A stretch of DNA of 64,000 nucleotides from Polytrichum commune (GCA_950295325.1 OX485803.1:23684001-23748000), one strand, 5' to 3'; shown: positions 23,831-37,057, counted from the stretch's first letter. Notes: generated by a model from the letters alone, not told the origin. A program made the numbers and translations.

Positions 23831-23972
23831 TCAACTGTTAGAGTCAAAACCAACAGTATCATCTTCACCTTCAAGAGGAAAACGCCCTGAAAGGTATCTC
23901 TGTGGATGTGAAAACAACCATCTAAACTCATCCGGGTAAAAATCCTCCTCCTCAAAATGGTTGAAATCCGTT
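23831..23972 (-). pseudogene. Coding-like C-terminal fragment, unrecognised
   Basis: Read on the - strand, about 46 codons run FNHFEEEDFYPDEFRWLF, then SHPQRYLSGRFPLEGEDD, and end DSNS before two TGA codons. The composition and a tryptophan/proline-bearing acidic tail look like a genuine protein end. Upstream on the - strand is an A-tract and no continuing open frame. It may be a last exon or a captured gene or transposase fragment; no family was recognised. Confidence 0.35.
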
Positions 23973-23979
23973 TTTTTTT

Positions 23980-25355
23980 AAAGCACCGGTTTCAAATCCT
24001 CCACTTTCCCAATTCAACCGGACTTTTCACAAAACCAACTGGCCACCATTACACTAAATATCAGTTCTCCCCGGACATTGCCTCACTGGCCATTGGTTCA
24101 TTTCACCATGTGAACCACATGAAGAAAGCACCACTTCATGGAAACTTGAACCCACATGTGGATAGTTGCTTGTAGTGACTGGGGATATGACTTCCAAGTA
24201 AGGTATCCATCGCAACAATTACATGCTTGAAGAGTATGCCGTGAAATAGGTTAGTCACTACAACACTTTGATGCTTAAGAAATAGAAGACACACATAAGA
24301 GAGCAACCTTCTTCAACAGGACTTCTCTGCAATAGTCTTACTTAACAAGCCATGTGGTCAGGTAATACTTCAGTTTTGTCATGATGTGGACCTCTTGTCT
24401 ATAGTTTTCTTTTGCTAAACCCTTTTGGCATGGGAGCTTGAGGGGTACTAGTGCTAATGACTGAGGTTTCGATATAGGATCCAACAAAAAGTACACCTAA
24501 AATCACAGCCTGAAACCTATGTAATGAGCATGGAGGGAACAATGACAAGCTCTTTGGAGGAAGTACGATGGATGCATTGAATGAAGTGTCAAAATGGTAC
24601 GCAGTAGTGCACCTTGCCTAGTCCCTTTTTGTGGTATCATTTCTGCCTTTTCTTTCATAACAGGCATCGCCTCTTAAGATTCTACTATAACTATGGTAAT
24701 GTGTCCTGAACTATGAAACCCCTTAAGGGGGTCCAGGTCAGAAAGACCAACTCCTCAAGCTGGGACATGACCTATAACAAACAAAGCTCCCTTCAGGATA
24801 GTTGTCGTCTTCAACCTGGTAGGTATACACACACCTACAATTATGCTCTGCTGCTGGTTCTAATGTTTGCAAGAAACCCGGGAATAAAAGCCTTCCAAGA
24901 GCTTACTGTCACAAGGCTTCGTCCATTTCTGGGACCATGCCGAAGTTCAACGGGTCCAAGGTCTCTGCCTGCTACAAATTCCAGAACCATGAACCCATGT
25001 AAGAAATGACCATTCCTAGTATTTACAAAGTTTGCAAATATTCAGAAATAAATGTCATAAATTCATAAAGTTCTTGACCTGGTCCTGTTTCCCTTTTAGT
25101 ATCCCGGTTATCACTTTCGCTACCATGCACTTTGACCCACTAAGGAACAAAAAGGCACATCAAATTGATTTTATACATATTCGCTGAGGAAGCTGATTCA
25201 GAGACAACATAATTCCAGCTCAAAGACATCCAGAAACTTAATCCTGACTGTTACAAGAGAACAATATTCATAACAGCACACTGGATATGATGAAATCCAG
25301 TGGGGAAACGTGGCACCTGTAACAGTAGTAAAGAGAGTACAAATCAGAAGTAACT
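23980..25355. other. Spacer between the convergent genes, with WD40 gene 3' UTR
   Basis: Contains no confident gene. The portion next to 25355 is probably 3' UTR of the WD40 gene. A - strand AG near 24819 precedes VEDDNYPEGS in phase 0, which could be an alternative last exon if the GTGAAT after GAG in the terminal exon is used as a donor. A + strand frame at 24713-25009 has no family features. Confidence 0.4.
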
Positions 25356-28300
25356 TCATAAGGTTTTACGCAAGGAATTCACCTCAAGAAGCTCGTCTTC
25401 TAGTCCTGAAGAAGGATTCAAGTGCCGAGGAGTCCGGTCATGTCTTAATATCCTAAGCTTCCCTTCCTGTACCAAGTGACATAGGTTTCAATTTAGTATG
25501 ACAATCGGAAAACAATCATCCCTCTTAACTTCAGAACACACACAATGAGGCTCCAGTAGATAACGAAATGAATTGCCTGTGAACCTAAACAACTGTTTCT
25601 GCTATACAACAGATGCATTTGATGGCACTAACCAGCACACACAAGAGAAGTATTTACCTTTGTGCCATACACAAGCCCACCACCAACTCGGGGATGGAAA
25701 CAGGCCACATTCACCTCATCTTCAGCACTAGGAAGTACTCTAACCAGCTCCATATCAGAGACTCTATACACCTGGAAGAAGAAATTCATCCATTACTAAA
25801 AGACCATCTTTTAGAAACTTCCATTACCACTTGAACCTTACGATCCAATATATCTGCACACCAACTCTGATCTAAACAAGGATGTATTCATTTCAAATTT
25901 CTCCATTCTTCACCAACTTCCAATCCATAAGTTATCACTCCTCCACAAATACAGTTTCAATTTTTAAGATGTAAATCTACTAGCACCAGACTTCATTAGC
26001 AGGGGGAGGAGGTCCTAACCTCTAAAATAGTGTAAACTCGAATTGGAATGGCAGCTGACCCATCAACGACAAGGCTTCTTAGAAGCGAATTGTGACGTCG
26101 ACCATATGCTAGTAGTATGTGGCCAGATGTAGGTGAGAACTGTACATATAGGCCAAGGATAACCATGTCAGTCATGATGAGGATGCAAACGCATATTGAA
26201 ACATAAATATATTTTCTTTCCAGTAGTGGTTTGGCAACACTTGACCTTTGATTTGATACCTAGTCTCACAATTAGCATTCTGCTTTAAAAATGTAATTGA
26301 TAACCACAAAATTGGATTGTCCCTCTTCTACTGCATATATCCTAGAGAAGGGAATCACAAGCTATGATATCAAAAGAAATCACAATCTCCACCCACAGTA
26401 AGACTTAATCAATCTATGAAGGTGCACAAAATCATGAATGGTTTAGCTCTGCAAACGAACCTGGATGGAAGTGAGGCAGTGAGCAGCCCTAACAGCTCTT
26501 GATGCAAGCACATCTCCAAAGCTGTTCATCACAAAATACACTCTGATGAGGTTGGCTTATAAACTTAGTGATCAAGTAGGGTTTTAAGCAGATACCAAAC
26601 CAGCTACTGATAAGTTCTGATCAACAGGTGCTTCAGAATCTCTCTGAGCCACAAAAAGGTGTATGGCCCACAAGTAAGCTCATCTTGACTAGTGAGTTAA
26701 TATAATAGATTTTTGTTCAACAGGTATCAAGTCCTTGTGACAAACATTGAAATAAACAAGTTCTGGGGAGAGGATAAATCAAATGGTGATTCCTTCAGGC
26801 CAATTGTACATTGATTCACAACTTCAATCGAACAGAATGCTGATCTTCATGGACATTAGGCTTGTTTGTTTGGTTAATTTGGGCTAAGAAATTTTACTGG
26901 TGAGGAATAAGATCAAGTATATGAAGACTTTTGATTCATATTAAACAGACACTCTGTCTTTGTGTAGTCTGCAGATGAATACAGTAAGGGACTATAAGAG
27001 AACACTTACGTGGCCTCTTCGAGGGAATAGACTCGGAGCTCATATATTACTTGCTGAGCTGATATTGGATGTTGGGTGGGGGAATGAGCTGTTGTCCCGG
27101 GACCTGGTGAACCCGTCGTGTTCCCACGTCGGGAATCTGAATCCATTTGCGGCAACACACAGGCAACACATGCAGCTAGAAAGCGTCCACAAGGTGAAAA
27201 ATGTGCACCCATTTCACTGTTCATAGCCACCAAAATAGAAGTTAATCCATATGCCAGAAGACCTTCAAGGACAACACAAATCTACAATACCTGTACAATC
27301 TATCCTACAAAAAGTACATTTCAGAATGTAGGGCATCTTCGGGACTAATTTTTAAAACTACCAGTAAGATTCTCTATGTCCACTTGAATTACCTGCATAA
27401 CACTGCATGAGGAATAACAAGGCGACAAGTGTCGGGATCCAATGTTGAACTGGGCCGTTTAATGTCATAGGACCATATCCTCAGCTTCACAGTACAGGGA
27501 AGTTCAGCTGCAGCTGCAGCAGCTGCCATTGCTGCCTGAGCAGCTGCTGCTTCTGCTGCACCAATGTTTGCACCTCCTCTTCCAGGAATTGGTATGCCCG
27601 AATTTGAACGCATGTTGAGTCCTGTATCCCCTAGAGCATAACCTGCAAGCAGTGAACTGGCTCTAAGAGAAGCAAGTAACACAAAGCATGAGAATAAAAA
27701 CTGAATCTCATTTCTTTTACATTCTTGTAATTCCTGGAGATTGACTCCCTACCATCGTTGTCAGTCAGCTGAAACATGTATGCTGCAACATACTTCTACA
27801 TTGCACAAGGAACATTAGATGCAGTATCCTATACAACCTCCTACAGTACTAGGACAGGTGGAAATATCTGTACATGTTCTACAATCTGGTCCTAATCTAT
27901 CATTGCAGAACGAGTAGACTGCAACACTTACCAGCACCAATTTGAGCCCCTATTCCTGCCCCCAAGCCAGCACTTGCAGCACCCACCATACCTGCACCTG
28001 CTCGGGCAGCTGCTCTTGCCGCAGCCATAGCTGCTGCCATTGCAACAGATGCTACTGATACAGCATTATTCTGCTGCTGCTCCTGTGTAGTTTGTTGGCT
28101 TGCCATCCCCCCAAGCGGAACCCCTGTTGAGAATGCAGATGGACCTATTCCTGTTTGGGCTTGCTGACCTTGAACCCACCCGTGCAGAAAAGGGAGCTCC
28201 CAACCTGTGTAGTCTCCCACAGGAAGAAAATTCTGGAATGGTGGTATACCTCCAGGACCTCCTCCTAATATTTGTGAATTTAAAGTTGGAAAGGCACTCA

Positions 28301-31300
28301 TAGGCCATACCTCTGGTGTTGGTGTTGCAATCCCAGAATCTTGTCTAGGGGATGTAGAACTAGGTATAGGGATGCGTACACTTGGTGGTGTCGTATCAGC
28401 TAATCCAGCCCTACTGCTTTCCATAGGTCTGGTAGAAGTAGGCTCAGAGACAGGCCCCCCGACATCCCAGGGTGCACCTACAACAGTTGGACTACCTTGA
28501 CCATGCTCATGAATTTGTGTCATACTCTCAGATGCAGTACCATTCATGACATGACTATGTTCTAATATATCACCTTCCTCAAGAGAGCCTCGACCACTAG
28601 TTGACACGTCATTACCTGATGAATCTCCAAAGACATCATCATGCAATGGTCTAGGGGAAATGTCCATAGGAGCAGGTGAGGATGACTCAGGAAATTGAAG
28701 CTCTGCCAGTTGGGAAGGCCTACCTGTGTCTACATCCAGCTCTGCAGCTAATATTGGACTAACACTATCTGCAGCAAAATCTGTGTTTACATCCTCTGGA
28801 ACCTCAACAGCCATGGAGGGATCTGTATGAAAAACTCCAAGATCTGAACCAGTGGTTGTTAAGATTGGCCAGAACCAACTAGGTAGTGGCACAAATGATT
28901 GCTGTTTCATCAGGGATGGGTTGGTCTGAGGGGCCGTTGATGTGGGTGGTGTGAAGTGGATAGCTGGAGGTGGATAGTGCAGGTATCCCTGTGAAGTGGC
29001 TATAGTCATGGGACAATCAGGCGAGTCCAGATCATTCACCTGCAATTATTCCACTGAGTTAGATTTGTATGACCTGTTGAACAAAGAGATGCTAATGAGA
29101 GTGTCAAAAGAATAATTACATGATTGATGGAATCAACCCAGCATTATTTGTAGAAGTGACCAAACGGACATGAAAGAGTTCGCCAAATCTAACTCGTCCA
29201 AGTGAAAAATGACGTTGGACTCAACTAAAACTCGACCAAAACTAGAGAATGCAACCAAGAATAGCAAGGTCTTCACAGGCACAAAGTACAAGGACATGGA
29301 TTCTTATACAAAGAATCTGAAATTATCTTAGCTCATGCATGATAATCAACACCATATTACACAATGCTCAACAGAAAAATTATGTCTTGCTCATTAAGAG
29401 TATGATTTGTATTTTACCTCAGCAGTCAGCAAAAAGGGCGCAGCAAGTGGGTGGAAATGAACAGCACGCAAAGATCGACGTGTTCGCAGAACAATTGTAG
29501 GAGAAGCATCTCCTTCTTTTGTAAACTGCCAAATCCACAGCTGAATATACAAAACAACAAGTCTGTTTAAGGATCACTCTGTGGCTATTCAAAAACATAA
29601 CCGCAATGAAACATCCGATGAAGTTGTTGCTCACCATCATGTCAAAGATGAACACAGTGAGGACCACTGCTTTTAATTTAAACCATGACTCAAAACAAAC
29701 AGGGGTACACTACTGGCAAACTCAGCATTACCTTATGTCCAGATGCAACTGCCAGCAAGTCCCCTTGGGCATGAAAGGCAAGTGAAGCAATCGGACGATC
29801 TGAACATGATATCAGAATACCGGAGTTAAAATCCTGAAAAAATGTTGTTGAAAGAACCTGCACTCTCACACACCCTACAGAAGTAGTCGCGGCACACATA
29901 AGTTGGTCTTATTAGGAATCAAGAACATAAACAGAAATATTGATACCAATCATATAGAGTCGAGTTCTCACAGAAGTCACGGGAACCAACACACTCGGCT
30001 GTGTTGGCATCCCATAAGCGTACTTCATTGTCAAGACTCCCACTAGCTAGCACCTCTGAGCTGGCAGGGTGGAACCGCACCTGCAAGAATAGCAGCAAGG
30101 TGAAAACGCTGGTTCTAAAGAGCACACTTTACACCTTCTGTACATGTCCTTGTACTCACACAGATCATTATATTCAAGATATAATTGTGCAACCCAGCTA
30201 GAGTTCCATGTGATTGGACAGAAATTATGTAGCCACAGATTGGTAGTTCAAGAGGAAAATTTAGATAAACAGAAACCCTTTCAAAGACATTATCCTTTTT
30301 CAGGGTAGGAGGTAAGAATAGAGGCCGTGGTCAAGAAACTAGAACAAGAGCTATATCCAATAAGACTATGAAACTCATTAGCAGTTAGCCAAAACGAAAT
30401 GCCATTGATTTGTGTAGAATGTAAAATAATCATCTTGTAGATGATTGAACAATTTCAGGCACAGCCACTTTGGTCATCAGCACCAGTTTTAAATGCCTAG
30501 AAGAGAGGACATGGAAGGAACTCCAGAAGATAAGCAAGGGTGAGCAAAGAAAAAGAGAAACACGATATTACAGGCTATATGATTGGACTTGAACAAGTTC
30601 CCTTATTTTGCTCCAGATAGCTTGCAAGCATCACAACAACGACCTTGACAGCTAAATAGATGAACTCACCACCCACGGCGTTCGTCGATGTCCACTCAGA
30701 ACTTTTAGGCACTGGCCAGTCCGACAGCATATTATCTTCACTGTATGGTCACCACTGCATATCCAAATCTCAAGAAATTAGGTCTTACAAAGGACATGCT
30801 TGGATTGAATTGGGTATGTAGGAAACTGTGAGAACATACAAAAAGCTGAAAGAAAAGCAGGAAATTATGGAGCACAACACTTGACGAACTAGTAGGTTGA
30901 TGTAGGAAATTACTTACTGTGTGGAGGCCAACGTGTTGCCATCAGGACTGAATGCAGCAGCTATAGTGGATCGTGGGGCTGGTTGAAGAGGGCAGTACTT
31001 GGCTGTGCAATGGCGAAGAGATTCAGCCTCCAACCTGCATCCCAATCATGTAACCTCGTTAAACAATTTGCAAATGCTTCACAAATCACCTCCACATGTG
31101 ACTTTGGAGTAGCTATAAAACATGGCTGCAAATAATATACTCAAACACAAACCACCTCTTTTTCTTAAACCATCTAACATGTTACACACAAGATCCTGAA
31201 GTCTGCAAATATGAAGTCCAAATACTGACCAAGAGATGAGCGCAAGTTTAGCACTGGTGGCTTGAAGCCGAGGTCCAGCAGATTTAATGATCCCAGAAGC

Positions 31301-31746
31301 TGCTTCTCCCCATAACTGCCGTTGAGGCCTCTTCACAGTGGGAGATACCTCCCTCAGTGCAAGAAACTTCAACACATTCCCTCCTCTGTTTGTGATCCAT
31401 CCAAATTAGACACTGCCTATGGACAAATATGTAGCAAGAATAATCACAATTGCATAAATATATCTGTATGGTACAACTACATCCTTACAAAAAGAGTTGA
31501 GAGCCTCAAATATTAGCGGCCACACTCTCTTAAACACTACATAACCCACAATCTGGCAATTGCTACTACGCCTGCATAAAGCAAAACAAGACACAGACTT
31601 ATATAAAAGTTCAATGAGCAAGTGACATACACATGTTTTTTTCGTGCATACGGATGATATCGACTGCATGGTGGAGAATGAGAGGGGGATTTGGAATTTG
31701 AGGTAGATGAGGATCCCCCAGCTCCGTCTAGCCAAAAAGGCATCAT
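25356..31746 (-). CDS. AMBRA1-like (DCAF3-type) WD40 protein
   Basis: Fourteen coding exons on the - strand: 31746-31631, 31385-31230, 31034-30918, 30754-30670, 30080-29972, 29799-29732, 29540-29418, 29039-27932, 27642-27393, 27216-27010, 26521-26461, 26139-26020, 25771-25658, 25466-25356. All boundaries are GT-AG, phases agree, and the product is 914 residues. An N-terminal Ser-rich leader (SSSTSNSKSPSHSPP) is followed by FLALREVSPT and WD repeats at about 92-258 (STIAAAFSPDGNTLAST, WVVRFHPASSEVLASGS, DFYRPIASLAFHA). A long disordered Pro/Ser/Ala-rich insert (about 259-670) separates these from C-terminal repeats (GAHFSPCGRFLAAC, FSPTSGHILLAYGRRH, VACFHPRVGGGLVYG). Animal AMBRA1/DCAF3 is a CUL4-DDB1 substrate receptor linked to autophagy; plant relatives are annotated as transducin/WD40 proteins. 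The first-exon start (the first of two adjacent ATGs) and the C-terminal tail after DELLE are the least certain parts. Confidence 0.88.
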
Positions 31747-33990
31747 GCCTTTCTTGTGCCAAGTCACGTCTTCATATCTAAGTCCTGCTGGCATATCGGC
31801 ACACAAAAATTCAACCACAATATGCAAATAGACCATTAACACCCTAGAAAACATTATGAACACAATGACCATGTCTTATGCACACACTACCTGTTTTGAC
31901 CACAATATGCATTGAAATTTTACTGGATCCCATCATATAATTGAAAATAGAAAACTTGCATTCCTCTTATGGTTGAGACAAATGCATGAGAAACTTGAAA
32001 GCTTGAAAACATGTATTGCCATCAATCATCACTCGACAGCAATTCTTGCAGTAAAAAAAGATAGCACACAGAATCTACTAAAAAAGAGGCTATTTCCAAC
32101 CTGCCAAGCTGGCCACCCTCCATCAAGGCTTTAAAGGATGGTAGCATCAAAATCTTTTCTTTGGCTACAAATAGCACTTTGATAAATGTCAGCGAAGTCT
32201 CTCAAGAATAGCATATGGAGCCAGAGTAGCCTGTTCCTCCCACTGCATATGAGAGCACCTTGGCAGCAAACCCCTACAGTTTTAAAACTTGTAACATTCT
32301 GTGCCCACATGCAGCCTGAATCCCACCAAAATACTCAGGGCAGCAATTCCGGGTTGATGTTCCAACTACGAGTCTGAGCACCTCGGCAGCAAACCCCTGA
32401 GGGACCAAGCTCATACAGACCGTAGCATCATAGTGTGCTCTCAACAGAAAACTGGGCAGGATTTCATAGCCTTCAATTTCAGTGGTCCTTAGATGGAGTG
32501 TGTGCTAGTGCAGATTAGAACACTTGCAAGTTGTGTACTGGCAACCTCAAGGCAACGTGAAAGAGAACTTCTGTTATGCAGGAGCACAACAACTACGTTT
32601 CCATACTCCACGGCACAATAGGCAGCAATGTTTCAGTATCATGTAACTGCTGACTGGGAAAATGCGATGTGTCTTGAATTGAGCTGTGTCACCTGGTCCC
32701 TGTCTGAGAACCTCCCTGTAATGACAGTCACCTCGTCACCAAAATCCCTATAGCTACAAACTATGTGCTAGAAGGCCCTCTTCATCCTTGTTAGCCTCAC
32801 AAGCTCCCAATCATAATAAGATAATCCCATAAAATACAATGCTTGAAGGCCTCATCCTTTTGACCCTGGCTTCACATTGATGCGGAGTGGCTTTCTCCCG
32901 TGCTTTTAAAGTGATCTACATCCATACTTCCATGCCGTAGCACCTAAGAAGGGACCTCCTGTACTTGCGAGATATTTAGCCTTTGCAATTTCACTGTACG
33001 TAAATAAACCTGTCCATATTCCCTGAGATGCGCTCGCTCCCTTGATGCCTGCAAACCAAAAAAAAACAGTGAGATCCAAAAGCATAAAGCTAGCTGAGTC
33101 CAATCCGATGTCCAATACGTACTGTAATCTTCACAATCGAGCTCCATTTTCAGCAAACCATGACTACACCAACGGACAATGACACTGACCTGGTTTAGGT
33201 GTCTGTACCCTAGCAATAATATTTTTGCAGCACGTTTGACTAGTTCAAACAAATTGTAAGTCACAGACAAGAAACGTTTACAGACAGCTGAGAGAAGAGG
33301 AATCAGAACCAAGAGGTCGTCTGGAAATGACATTAAGGAAACCCTAAAAAGAAATGCACTTATTCGACAGAATCAATAGCTACAAAGTCTCAGGCTGGAC
33401 AAATCGGCAACATGGCCCGGCTGAAGCTCCGTAAGTTCCCAGTTCAACATTGCCTTAATCTATTGTAGAATTTATTCCAATAATCGAGGTGATTGTGTAC
33501 AGCACTGAGTTAAGCTGCAAGGAAAATCTCCAGCAACTAAGACGGATGCAATCCTTGAAATGAACCCAGAGCAGATTCTAGCTGAACCTGCCCTTTCTTA
33601 CCAGCCCTGAACGTTACATAAGCTCTGGAGTTTGTCCACAGTGTTCTAGCCACCAGATTTTAAATTCTAAATTTGACCAAACTTCTCAATCCCTAGATCG
33701 AGTGACAGCACAAACTTCCCAACTCTTAAGCTCGGCAAATTAGCACATATGCAGAGGACTAGGTCATATGGCCTTTAAAATTACCAATCAAAACAACAAC
33801 CAAACAACTCACTAAGAACATCCAAATTTATCCGTTTCAGAAGGATAAATTTGGCACAAAAAACGAGGATAGAAACTCGAAGAAGCTGCTGCAAAACGCA
33901 TATATAACTTGTTCTGATCAGCGAATAGAAAAGGAGGATAGAGAAGGAGGAGGAGGAGGAGGTCTAGCTCCACACAAAGAAGCATGCCAT
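31747..33990 (-). promoter_or_regulatory. 5' UTR/intron and candidate core promoter of the WD40 gene
   Basis: Upstream of the first coding exon there is no further recognisable coding exon. On the - strand, a CT-rich run (CTCCTCCTCCTCCTCC near 33962-33945) is followed by GTTATATATG (33908-33899), an arrangement like a Y-patch/TATA core promoter reading toward the gene. If real, transcription would start near 33870 and the 5' UTR must contain one or more introns. An in-frame upstream ATG (31795) lies before the chosen start. Inference only. Confidence 0.35.
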
Positions 33991-34183
33991 GAGAAGCGCT
34001 CCGGAAAGCAGCAAAAAATATTCACTCGAGCAATTAGTGCGCCATAAAAAGTTTATTTCCAGTGATTCAGAGGACGAATATGTCCCCCTTATCAGGAAAA
34101 TTCATGCTGACAGAGACCTAATACTTGAATCTTGCTACCCGCTGCGGCCAGTCGGCACTCGATGCATCATAGGGACTTTTTAA
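33989..34183 (+). other. Short ORF, 64 codons, unassigned
   Basis: The frame begins MRSAPESSKKYSLEQLVRHK and ends VGTRCIIGTF. It is divergent to the WD40 gene and near its candidate promoter. No family recognised; may be a chance ORF. Confidence 0.2.
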
Positions 34184-34325
34184 GAGGGAGGCTCAGTCTA
34201 CGTCGATGATCATCAGTCGGTTCTCTCGATATCAGTATGATCAGAAACCCTAGTAGCGTAAATATATATCCAAGGAACCATTCATCGCGAGTCGCAACTC
34301 AATCCCTAAGTTGGGAGTCCTCAGC

Positions 34326-34463
34326 ATGACGAAAGCAGGATGGTATGGAATGGAATGGGCGGAAGAAAGATCTGTGAAGAGTGATACAAGCCTTGATGCT
34401 TTTGTGATAATCAAACCGGAAGACAGAAGATGCACAACAGGAAAAAGCGTGCTGTGCTACTAG
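34326..34463 (+). other. Short ORF, 45 codons, unassigned
   Basis: Begins MTKAGWYGMEWAEERSVKSD and ends TTGKSVLCY before TAG. A telo-box-like AAACCCTAG lies about 80 bp upstream. Protein-like, but isolated and unrecognised. Confidence 0.2.
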
Positions 34464-34517
34464 GTGGTGAGCCAAGGGGCTTCGCCGTGAAATAGGTCCA
34501 CATCGTCATCACAGAGC

Positions 34518-34763
34518 ATGACGTGGCTTGAAAGTGAAAGAAGAAAGCCTGGTAGCAGGGAGAGAGAGGTTCGAACTTCGGAGTGGCATGACGACTCAGA
34601 GAGTCCCAGTCCGAGGAAGGAAGGAAGGAAGGGAGATGAAAAAGATGAAGCGTGGAATGTAAAAGAAGAGAGCAAGAATGAGAGCAGTGCGAAAGATGCG
34701 GTGGCCATAACCAGCTCCCCCGAAGAAAGCACTGAGTTATTTCCGAAGGAAAGCTTCACATGA
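34518..34763 (+). other. ORF, 81 codons, charged low-complexity
   Basis: The frame is Glu/Lys/Ser/Arg-rich (SPSPRKEGRKGDEKDEAW) and ends ELFPKESFT. The opposite strand is also open, giving a Ser/Phe/Leu-rich frame, which is what GA-rich DNA produces by chance. No domain seen. Confidence 0.2.
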
Positions 34764-34849
34764 CACTCTGAACATCATCATCATACCGCCCTACCAAGGC
34801 ACCGAAAAGCACCGCAAGATTTATCACGAATCCGCTTCACTTAACACAA

Positions 34850-35350
34850 GCTCAGACCCTCCGATTGTGTGACGAACTCAAGGCCCACCGCCAAACGCCA
34901 AACCGTAAACCACAAACAGGAAACCCTTTACTTACTTGCACCAAACTTTTCCTCAAACAAACTCCCAAACCATCGCCAGAGACCACCCTCTGCAAGTAGA
35001 CAGCTGCAAGGAACGCACCTCGCAGGGCTATAGTGTTCGGAAAACTCCACGATGGAGGCGCTCCAAACGTTTCTCGCCGAAACCAAAGAAACTCCTCTCT
35101 CCTCCAGGGTCGTCTCTCCACCAAACCAGGCGCCCGAGAGCTCAAAAAAATGCCTGGAAGTGTTTTGTGTTTGAAGAAACAGGGCTAGGAAGCTGCGGGA
35201 GCGGCCATACCGGCCTTCAAACGGCGACAACAGACACAAACCACAAGCGGGCGAGGACGAGGTCGCAGGCAGCTATGGCAGGCGGGGGGGGGGGAGATCC
35301 AGTGGGAAGCGAGGGAGGCCAGAAACCACACTATCTACCGATTTCCTAGA
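34850..35350. promoter_or_regulatory. GC/CpG-rich island with short + ORF
   Basis: This is the most CpG-rich 500 bp of the window, open in several frames on both strands. A + frame at 35052 begins MEALQTFLAETKETPLSSRV and runs 40 codons to TGA. It ends at a G11 tract (35284-35294). It could be a distal promoter or first non-coding exon of the WD40 gene, or the start of a small divergent gene. Unassigned. Confidence 0.3.
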
Positions 35351-37057
35351 TTCCTTGCCCCAGAACGGTCCTAACATGTGCACGTGAAGTAGATTTTCCA
35401 TCCTAATGTGGTGAAATCTTGGATCCCTAGTCACCGTAAGCGGTTTCAGCGCCCGGAGTGTGAACAGACTAATGGGGAATCTACGAATTTCTAGATTTGG
35501 ATCACATAGAGGGAGATTGGGGTGGGTAGGTGGGAGATAGGAAAGCATGGTTGTTACAAAAGGGAGGTAGGTTATATGTTTGTGTGTGTTGTGTGTGTGT
35601 GTGTTTGTTTGTTTGGTTGTTTGGTTGAAGAGTTGTTAGCACAATTTTGTAACAACTTTGGTACTCATAAGTACTTGGGTTTTTCCTTCAATTAGTGGTT
35701 ACATGCGCACATGGATCGCATTTACAATCGGCCTCCGCTTTTGAGTAGTCACAAACAAATCGTTGGTTTAAGATAGTGGCGCCCATAACCGCTCATTTTA
35801 ACCGTTCATTTCTCCTCACTTTAGCGCTCAAAACCAGGACATGTGTCATGGCACTATTGGTTGCAACCCAATTGAAATTAAGTCCCATCTTGATTAAAAC
35901 TCCAGTACCTTATAGATTATTGATGGGGACATGATCGGGAATAGGCGCCTCTTCTATAAGGGAATGGGGAGGGGGGGGGATTTGGAGATAATTTCATTGC
36001 TAAATGTTCCAAGCTAGACCAGTGTATTTTGAGTAGATTATCGGACATGTTTTAACCCTTAAGTGTCTATGAGGTCCAACTTAAGCCTTGCCATACACAA
36101 AAACATGTATTTCATCTATATACATTCATTTTTAGTGAATCGTGTCAAAAATAACCCTATCTAAAATCAACTTTACTTTTTCTAGTAAAATTTTCCAAGC
36201 ACATAAATCCCTTAATCTTACTGAATGTTTGGATTAAAATACACAATTTAAATGCCCTTAGATGAAAATCTATACATAGTTAATGTATTGATCATCTACA
36301 TCATATATGGGGGTGTTTTAATGTCTCGTTGACTTTAGATAATATATTAAAGAACATTTCAAACCCTATATGATGTGAAGACTTGGTGAAGCTCGTAGAA
36401 AATGTGTATATAGGTCATATGTTGAGTCCACGTGTAACACAATTGTCCTTGTTTAATGAAAACAATCAACTTTTGCCTAAGCTTTCCGAATGCGAATTCA
36501 TCATCAGTTGTCAGTTGTCCCCGTTACTTCATTGGTTATCTCCAAATAGGAAAGATATAAGAAAGCACAATTGCCATAAAAGAAAAAGGGAAATACATGG
36601 TTTGGTTGGTTAGAAAAATGTTATCACAATTCCGTGACAAATTTGGTGATCATTATTAAGTACTTGGTTTTTTCTTTCCCTTCTTGCATTCATAGTTACC
36701 ATGTTTACAAATCCGCTTCCCATGTCGGTGGTGGTCACAAACAAAGCACCGGCTCCCCCTTTGAGAAGATAGAAAACGGGATAAATCTCAGCCAATTCTA
36801 CCTCTGTTTGGATGAAATACATTGTAGCGGATGAACATGTCATATGTCATCCATGATCTACATATACTAGCGGATGCAACTGGGTTCACTTTACAATAAT
36901 GGATGATCCCCCGGTAGAACTAAGTATCCTTGTTTTCCTCTCTTTTTTCCATTTCAAAAGTATACCAAAACCGGTTGTGGGGTTTCGAGAGTTCGAACAT
37001 TTGATGTAAAATAAACATGAGGGTGGATCGTTGTGGTTGCCCGAGCCATGGTGCTAA
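35351..37057. other. Spacer with a diverged 180-bp duplication
   Basis: About 35615-35790 and 36598-36780 are diverged copies: both contain an AAGTACTTGG(G/T)TTTTTC block, a following ATTCA/TTAGTGGTTAC-type block and CACAAACAAA. A GT-rich microsatellite lies at about 35580-35610 and a G9 tract at 35971-35979. No gene. Confidence 0.5.

Noticed and set aside
34460-34759. 99-codon - ORF rich in Ser/Phe/Leu
   Set aside because: Antisense of a GA-rich low-complexity stretch; the composition explains the open frame.
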